Part shown: piece by piece, positions 61,101 through 64,000 of the stretch
Layout of the letters: every line of letters begins with the position of its first letter
Position numbering within the stretch: position 1 is the first letter of the stretch
Assembly (NCBI RefSeq): GCF_900091495.1
Contig: NZ_LT607413.1
Coordinates: 5,471,001 to 5,535,000 of the forward strand
Reading direction: 5' to 3'
DNA: 64,000 bases
Source: Micromonospora echinospora
Lineage (GTDB): Bacteria; Actinomycetota; Actinomycetes; Mycobacteriales; Micromonosporaceae
Notes under the pieces: generated by a model
Told to the model about the DNA's origin: nothing
Database searches by the model: none
What the model saw: the letters and a program-made list of their open reading frames with translations, nothing else
Position numbers and translations under genes: made by a program

Positions 61101-64000
61101 GCCGACGCAGACACCGGTGACGGCACGCGACTCGGCCGTCGGCTCGCCGGTATGACGAGCGTCGAGCGGGACGCGTACCTGCTCGACCTGGTCCGGGCCC
61201 AGGCTGCCGCCGTGCTCGGGCACGCGGCGTCGGACGCCGTACCGGCCGATCGGGCGTTCCAACGTCAGGGCTTCGACTCGCTCACCGCAGTCGAACTGCG
61301 CAACCGACTCACTGCGGAGACCGGCCTCGCCCTGCCCAGCACCCTGGTCTTCGACCATCCGACGCCGCTGGCCCTGGCGACCCACCTCGCTGCCGAACTG
61401 ACCGGGACGCCGGCTGAGGCGGCGGTGGAGAACCGGCCCGTCGCGGTCGACGACGACCCGATCGTCATCGTCGGCATGGGCTGCCGCCTGCCCGGCGGCG
61501 TCGACACCACCGACCAGCTCTGGGAACTGCTGACCGCCGGCCGGGACGGCATCTCCGACTTCCCGCTCGACCGGGGCTGGGACAGCTTCCTCGACGGTAG
61601 GCTCACCGACACCTCCTTCCCCCGCCAGGGCGGCTTCGTCTACGACGCGGGCGCGTTCGACGCGGACTTCTTCGGCATCTCGCCCCGTGAGGCCCTGGCC
61701 ATGGACCCGCAGCAGCGACTGCTGCTGGAGGTCTCCTGGGAGGCGATCGAGTCGGCCGGAGTGGACCCGTCCCGCCTGAAGGGCGAACGGGTCGGCGTCT
61801 TCGCGGGCGCCAGCTTCCAGGGGTACGCCTCGACCGCGATGGGCCGTGACCAGGAGGTCGGCGGACACCTTCTCACCGGCAACGCGACCAGCGTGCTGTC
61901 GGGGCGGGTGGCGTACTCGTTCGGGTTCGAGGGGCCGGCGGTCACCGTGGACACGGCGTGCTCGTCGTCGTTGGTGGCGTTGCACCTGGCGGCGCAGTCG
62001 TTGCGGTCGGGGGAGTGCGACCTGGCCCTCGCCGGTGGCGTCACGGTCATGGCTTCGCCCGCCACGTTCGTGGAGTTCTCCCGGCAGGGCGGCCTCGCCC
62101 CGGACGGGCGCTGCAAGTCGTTCGCCGAAGGCGCCGACGGGACGGGCTGGTCGGAGGGTGTGGGTGTGCTGCTGGTGCAGCGGCTCTCCGACGCACGGCG
62201 GGACGGTCGTCGGATTCTCGCGGTGGTGCGGGGTACGGCGGTGAACCAGGATGGTGCGTCGAATGGTTTGACGGCGCCGAATGGTCCGTCGCAGCAGCGG
62301 GTGATCCGTCAGGCTCTGGCGAATGCCCGGTTGTCGACCGCCGACGTGGATGTGGTGGAGGCGCACGGTACGGGTACGACGTTGGGTGATCCGATCGAGG
62401 CGCAGGCGTTGTTGGCGACGTACGGTCAGGGTCGGCCGGAGGGTCGTCCGTTGCTGCTCGGTTCGGTGAAGTCGAACGTTGGTCATACGCAGGCGGCGGC
62501 TGGTGTGGCGGGCATCATCAAGTCGGTGTTGGCGATGCGGCATGGTGTGGTGCCGGCGTCTCTGCATGTGGATGTGCCGTCGTCGAGGGTGGACTGGTCG
62601 GCGGGTGCGGTGGAGTTGGTGACCGAGGCTCGTGCGTGGCCGGTGGTGGGTCGGCCGCGTCGGGCGGCGGTGTCGTCGTTCGGGATCTCCGGCACCAACG
62701 CCCACGTCATCCTCGAACAGCCGGAACCGGTGCCGGTGGAGACCGGGCCGGTGGCCGACGGACTGCCGCTCGTACCGTGGTTGGTGTCGGCGCGTTCCAC
62801 CGACGCCCTGGCCAAGCAGGCCGACCGCCTCGCTGACCGCCTCCGTCGCGACCAGGACCAGTCGCCGGCCGACGTCGGTTGGTCGCTGGCCACCGCCCGG
62901 GCAGCGTTGGAGCACCGGGCGGTGGTGCTGGGTGCGTCCGGCGGGGACCTGTTTGCTGGGTTGGCTGCCCTGGCCGAGGGCTCTTCTGTGCCTGGGTTGG
63001 TGTCCGGTGAGGTGGTGTCGGGTCGTCGGGCGTTGGTGTTCCCGGGTCAGGGTGCGCAGCGGCCGGGGATGGGTCGGGAGTTGTACGGGGCGTTTCCGGT
63101 GTTCGCGGATGCGTTCGATCGGGTGTGTGCCCTGTTCGAGGGTCGGTTGGACCGTCCGTTGCGGGAGGTGGTGTTCGCCGAGTCGGGCAGCGAGTTGGCG
63201 GGTCTGCTGGATCAGACGGTGTTCACGCAGGCGGGTTTGTTCGCGGTGGAGGTGGCGCTGTTTGAGTTGCTGTCGTCGTGGGGTGTGACGGCGGACTTCG
63301 TGGCGGGTCATTCGATTGGTGAGGTGACGGCGGCGTTCGTGTCGGGGGTGTTGTCGCTGGAGGATGCGTGTGCTCTGGTGGCGGCGCGGGGTTCGTTGAT
63401 GCAGGCGTTGCCGTCCGGTGGTGGCATGTTGGCGGTCGGTGCCCCGGAGGTTGAGGTCCGCGAGCTGGCCGGCGAGGGTGTCGACGTGGCGGCGGTGAAC
63501 GGTCCGGCGTCCGTCGTGCTGTCCGGTCCGGTGGCCGAGTTGGATCGGGTGGCGCAGGAGTGTGCGGCCCGGGGTTGGCGGGCGAAGCGCCTCTCGGTGA
63601 GTCATGCGTTCCACTCGCGGTTGATGGAGCCGATGCTCGACGGGTTCCGGGCTGCCATCGCGGGTCTGGACTGGTCTGCGCCGAGGGTGCCGATCGTGTC
63701 GAACCTGACCGGCCAGGTCGCGGATCCGGGGGAGATCGCAAGCCCGGACTATTGGGTGCGGCATGTGCGTGAGGCGGTCCGGTTCGGCGACGGCATCGCG
63801 ACGTTGCACGGTCTGGGTGTGGCCACGGTGCTGGAGGTGGGGCCGGATGCGACGTTGACGGCGATGGCGGCTGACACGCCGACCGACCGGGCGGTGCACC
63901 TGGTTCCGGTGTTGCGGCGGGACCAGTCGGAGGCGATTGCGCTGGTCACGGCTCTGGCTCGGTTGCACGTGACGGGTACTGCGGTGGACTGGACGGGTTG
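52191..64000 (+). CDS. Multimodular PKS (modules 4, 5 and part of 6), cut by the right window edge
   Basis: The frame is open from the ATG at 52191 (preceded by AGGTGA) to the edge, about 3936 residues. It starts with a docking coiled coil ([20 protein letters not shown]). Module 4: KS (Cys206), AT (Ser658; HAFHS, malonyl), dimerisation element (DEAFWQVIENQDVETLA), KR (1194-1420; LDD, B-type) and ACP (Ser1507, LGFTS). Module 5: KS (Cys1732), AT (Ser2191; malonyl), dimerisation element (DERFWAAVEQEDLVGL), KR (2717-2947; no LDD, A-type; YAAAN kept) and ACP (Ser3030). Module 6: KS (Cys3257) and malonyl AT (Ser3708, HAFHS), then cut. Modules 4 and 5 would leave hydroxyls of opposite configuration. 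All three KSs keep Cys. Strong internal repeats link modules 5 and 6. Confidence 0.94.
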   Translation, partial: MANEAKLREYLKRVTADLHETSERLKAVDARNHEPIAIVGMSCRYPGGVRSPEQLWDLVATATDGVTGFPVDRGWDTERAYDPTGERRGSTYAREGGFLHDAGDFDPELFKISPYEALAMDPQQRLMLEASWEAIEDARIDPLSLRGSRVGVFAGMMYHNYAAGLDEVPETLDGFIGGGTASSVLSGRVAYTFGFEGPALTVDTACSSSLVALHLAVQSLRSGECTLALAGGVTVMTTLETFVDFSRQRGLAPDGRCKSFADGADGTGWSEGVGMLLVERLSDARRNGHRVLAVVRGTAVNQDGASNGLTAPNGPSQQRVIRQALTSARLTPADVDVVEAHGTGTTLGDPIEAQALLATYGQGREGHEPLLLGSVKSNLGHTQAAAGVAGVIKMVLAMRHGIVPPTLHVDAPSSKVDWSAGAVELATEARAWPVVDRPRRAAVSSFGISGTNAHVIVEQAEAEADPAQTSTGVDLPVVPWLVSARSAEALAGQAGRLTEFVREQAGLSPVEVGWSLVTTRAALEHRAVVLGASDGDLVAGLAALAEGSSVPGLVSGEVVSGRRALVFPGQGAQRPGMGRELYGAFPVFADAFDRVCALFVDRLAHPLREVVFAESGSELAGLLDQTVFTQAGLFAVEVALVELLSSWGVTADFVAGHSIGEVTAAYVSGVLSLEDACVLVAARGSLMQALPSGGGMLAVGAPEAEVREAAGDGVDVAAVNGPASVVLSGPVADLDRVAQECAARGWRAKRLSVSHAFHSRLMEPMLDGFRAVLTGLTWSAPRIPIVSNLTGKVADPGEIASPDYWVRHVREAVRFGDGIATLHGLGVATVLEVGPDAVLTAMAADTPTDRTVHLIPALRRDQSETTALVGALARLHVTGTAVDWTGWFTQGGQQPRTVDLPTYAFHHRRYWLNAKARPRDTDGGVDAPSDEAFWQVIENQDVETLAATLAVDPEAPLGAVLPALSAWRRRQETEATLDSWQYRVSWQPLPDSTRQEVGGLLLLVPADSDGTAGEWATALTASGVRVLPVAAGTDRERLARELTEAYAEGQPGTVLSLLGLASGTHPDSASVPAGLATTVTLAQALGDAGVAARLWIATRGAVAVDPRDDLVDPDQAALWGFGGVLRAEHPHRWGGLVDLPETADARGVRLLRRLLDGERVEEQLALRATGAYARRLVHAGPPGEPKRRWTPRGTALVTGGTGALGGHVARALAAAGVDHLLLVSRRGPEAPGAASLAEELTALGARVTVAACDVADRDALRDLLSTVPADLPLTTVVHTAAVLDDTLVDALTVTQMATALRAKVDAARNLDELTREHELSAFVLFSSLAGTLGGPGQANYAPGNAWLDALARRRRAEGLPATSVGWGLWADGGVSAGDFERRMVRNGIAAMDPALAVRTLTRALDHDETHLVIADVDWNRVAAGAVGGRLDPLTRDLLTTPQVTDAATADRAAGGSALRHRLAGLSETEQLDALRDLVRAEVAAVLGHGSADQVPAGRAFRDLGFTSLTAVELRNRLDVATGLTLPATLAFDHPNPTALAAHVRTELLGGQDRPETAHPAVRPVDDDPIVIVGLGCRFPAGAASPEEFWRLLADGVDTMSDFPTNRHWDLATLYGESYVSQGAFLDDAGAFDADFFGISPREALAMDPQQRLLLEVSWAAIEDARIDPLSLRGSRVGVFAGTNGQDFDNLIRYGGEDLAGYGATGASASVLSGRVAYSFGFEGPAVTVDTACSSSLVALHLAVQSLRSGECDLALAGGVTVMSTPGAFVEFSRQRGLSADGRCRSFADSADGTGWGEGVGVLLVERLSDARRNGHRVLAMVRGTAVNQDGASNGLTAPNGPSQQRVIRQALANARLSTADVDVVEAHGTGTTLGDPIEAQALLATYGQGRPEGRPLLLGSVKSNVGHTQAAAGVAGIIKSVLAMRHGVVPASLHVDVPSSRVDWSAGAVELVTEARAWPVVGRPRRAAVSSFGISGTNAHVILEQPETEPVSEPAVTSAEAGPVTGELPVVPWLVSARSAEALAGQAGRLAGFAQDHPGLSPIDVGWSSATTRAALEHRAVVLGADGDELVAALTVLAEGGSAPGVVTDAVVSGRRALVFAGQGAQRPGMGRELHDRFPVFAETFDRVCALFEGRLAHPLRDVVFADPGSDLAGLLDQTAYTQAGLFALEVALFELLTSWGVTADVVAGHSIGEVTAAYVSGVLSLEDACALVAARGSLMQALPSGGGMLAVGATEAEVRAVAGDGVDVAAVNGPASVVLSGPAADLDWVAELCAGRGWRAKRLPVSHAFHSRWMEPMLDGFRAAIVGLDWSAPRVPIVSNLTGAVADPSEIAGPEYWVRHVREAVRFADGVTTLYGLGVSTVLEVGPDATLTAMAADTPTDRTVHLIPALRRDLPETTALVTALARLHVTGTAVDWTGWFTQSGQRPRTIDLPTYAFQRTWYWPDVTATGGMASRRGGDVDERFWAAVEQEDLVGLGEEFRLDADEPLSALLPKLARWRREGQQRSTADSWRYRVEWRPAASVPKADLTGTWLVLAPSTQADHPVAEGLAAHGAEVRTIRLDPAALSRDDVAERLRAAVADPGDLAGVVSLLSLAGAGVGEALSVVQALGDCGTGGRVWWVTRGAVSVGKADELMDPAGAAVWGLGRVAALEEPRRWGGLVDLPQVVDERAVRRFCAMVGAGAEDQVAVRSSGVFARRLVRASGDPARRSFRLSGTVLVTGGTGALGSRVAEWAVGAGAGHVVLTSRRGERASGAVELAERLRASGVRVTVAACDVADRAQVAALLDDLTEQGDSVRAVVHTAGAPQFTPLPELSQDELADVLRAKVDGAAHLDELLPDGLDAFVVFSSIAGVWGSAGQAGYAAANAFVDALVTRRRDRGAVGTAVAWGPWAGGGMAVQGEAQEQLARRGLPAMAPELAVTALQGALDRDDVSVVVADVAWDRFAASFTALRPSPLLDEIPEARPAPTDADADTGDGTRLGRRLAGMTSVERDAYLLDLVRAQAAAVLGHAASDAVPADRAFQRQGFDSLTAVELRNRLTAETGLALPSTLVFDHPTPLALATHLAAELTGTPAEAAVENRPVAVDDDPIVIVGMGCRLPGGVDTTDQLWELLTAGRDGISDFPLDRGWDSFLDGRLTDTSFPRQGGFVYDAGAFDADFFGISPREALAMDPQQRLLLEVSWEAIESAGVDPSRLKGERVGVFAGASFQGYASTAMGRDQEVGGHLLTGNATSVLSGRVAYSFGFEGPAVTVDTACSSSLVALHLAAQSLRSGECDLALAGGVTVMASPATFVEFSRQGGLAPDGRCKSFAEGADGTGWSEGVGVLLVQRLSDARRDGRRILAVVRGTAVNQDGASNGLTAPNGPSQQRVIRQALANARLSTADVDVVEAHGTGTTLGDPIEAQALLATYGQGRPEGRPLLLGSVKSNVGHTQAAAGVAGIIKSVLAMRHGVVPASLHVDVPSSRVDWSAGAVELVTEARAWPVVGRPRRAAVSSFGISGTNAHVILEQPEPVPVETGPVADGLPLVPWLVSARSTDALAKQADRLADRLRRDQDQSPADVGWSLATARAALEHRAVVLGASGGDLFAGLAALAEGSSVPGLVSGEVVSGRRALVFPGQGAQRPGMGRELYGAFPVFADAFDRVCALFEGRLDRPLREVVFAESGSELAGLLDQTVFTQAGLFAVEVALFELLSSWGVTADFVAGHSIGEVTAAFVSGVLSLEDACALVAARGSLMQALPSGGGMLAVGAPEVEVRELAGEGVDVAAVNGPASVVLSGPVAELDRVAQECAARGWRAKRLSVSHAFHSRLMEPMLDGFRAAIAGLDWSAPRVPIVSNLTGQVADPGEIASPDYWVRHVREAVRFGDGIATLHGLGVATVLEVGPDATLTAMAADTPTDRAVHLVPVLRRDQSEAIALVTALARLHVTGTAVDWTG
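57735..58151 (+). repeat. 417-bp tract in the module 5 KS, identical by eye to a module 6 tract
   Basis: The tract runs from the KS codons for [20 protein letters not shown] through the conserved [13 protein letters not shown] to EQPE. It reads the same as 62310-62726 and uses many codons ending in T or G (TTG, GTG, GGT) unlike its surroundings. It points to recent duplication or gene conversion between modules. Confidence 0.75.
62310..62726 (+). repeat. 417-bp tract in the module 6 KS, partner of the module 5 tract
   Basis: It is the same length as and apparently identical to 57735-58151, 4575 bp away in direct orientation. Related but diverged copies occur in module 3 (from about 47500) and module 4 (from about 53070). 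Homologous recombination between the two would delete exactly one module-sized unit. Confidence 0.75.

Noticed and set aside
52191..64000. A dehydratase in modules 4 and 5
   Set aside because: The segment between AT and KR is the short dimerisation element (DExFWxxxExxD) of KR-only modules, with no HxxxGxxxxP motif.

Overview
The window is very GC-rich, with strong third-position GC bias and frequent GTG starts. It carries modular polyketide synthase (PKS) and non-ribosomal peptide synthetase (NRPS) genes, so it comes from an actinomycete. GGGGCCCC-type intergenic hairpins and the overall gene content recall Micromonospora and relatives; that placement is inference. No tRNA, rRNA or CRISPR array was seen.

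1-12,579: an NRPS locus. Three genes on the minus strand encode, in transcription order, a C-A-T-TE-MFS fusion protein, a stand-alone AMP-ligase, and a C-A NRPS that runs off the left edge. Two tandem paralogous stand-alone condensation-domain proteins are transcribed divergently. About 12.6-19.7 kb is an accessory stretch: a decayed alpha/beta hydrolase, a small zinc-ribbon membrane protein, an ArsR/SRPBCC operon with a 20-bp palindromic operator, a MATE exporter, a DUF4352 remnant, a hemerythrin protein, two inverted IS701-type transposase fragments around a beta-trefoil-like gene, and a secreted SH3 protein.

19,751-28,060: a nearly complete 3-amino-5-hydroxybenzoate (AHBA) supply set in the rifamycin style. 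On the minus strand it holds RifJ (aminodehydroquinase), a DoxX-like membrane protein, RifN (kinase) and RifI (dehydrogenase). Divergent to these are RifK (AHBA synthase), RifL (oxidoreductase) and RifM (phosphatase). Convergent to those are RifG (aminodehydroquinate synthase) and an orphan lantibiotic-dehydratase C-terminal-type protein. Aminodeoxy-DAHP synthase (RifH) is not in the window.

28,202-64,000: an ansamycin-type PKS. The first protein starts with a RifA-like acid-activating loading module, followed by module 1 (malonyl AT, dead DH, KR) and module 2 (methylmalonyl AT, DH, ER, KR). Then come an FAD monooxygenase, a methyltransferase and, on the other strand, a type II thioesterase. 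Next is a one-module PKS (module 3: malonyl AT, DH, KR) and a multimodular PKS cut by the right edge (module 4 malonyl/KR, module 5 malonyl/KR, module 6 from a malonyl AT onward). The predicted partial chain is AHBA, a benzylic carbinol, a fully reduced methyl-branched unit, an alkene unit, two carbinol units and at least one more malonate unit. The amide synthase that would release the macrolactam is not in view. Three promoter regions of this half share 10-bp-phased AGGGG repeats, which suggest one pathway regulator; the NRPS locus lacks them and may be a separate cluster.
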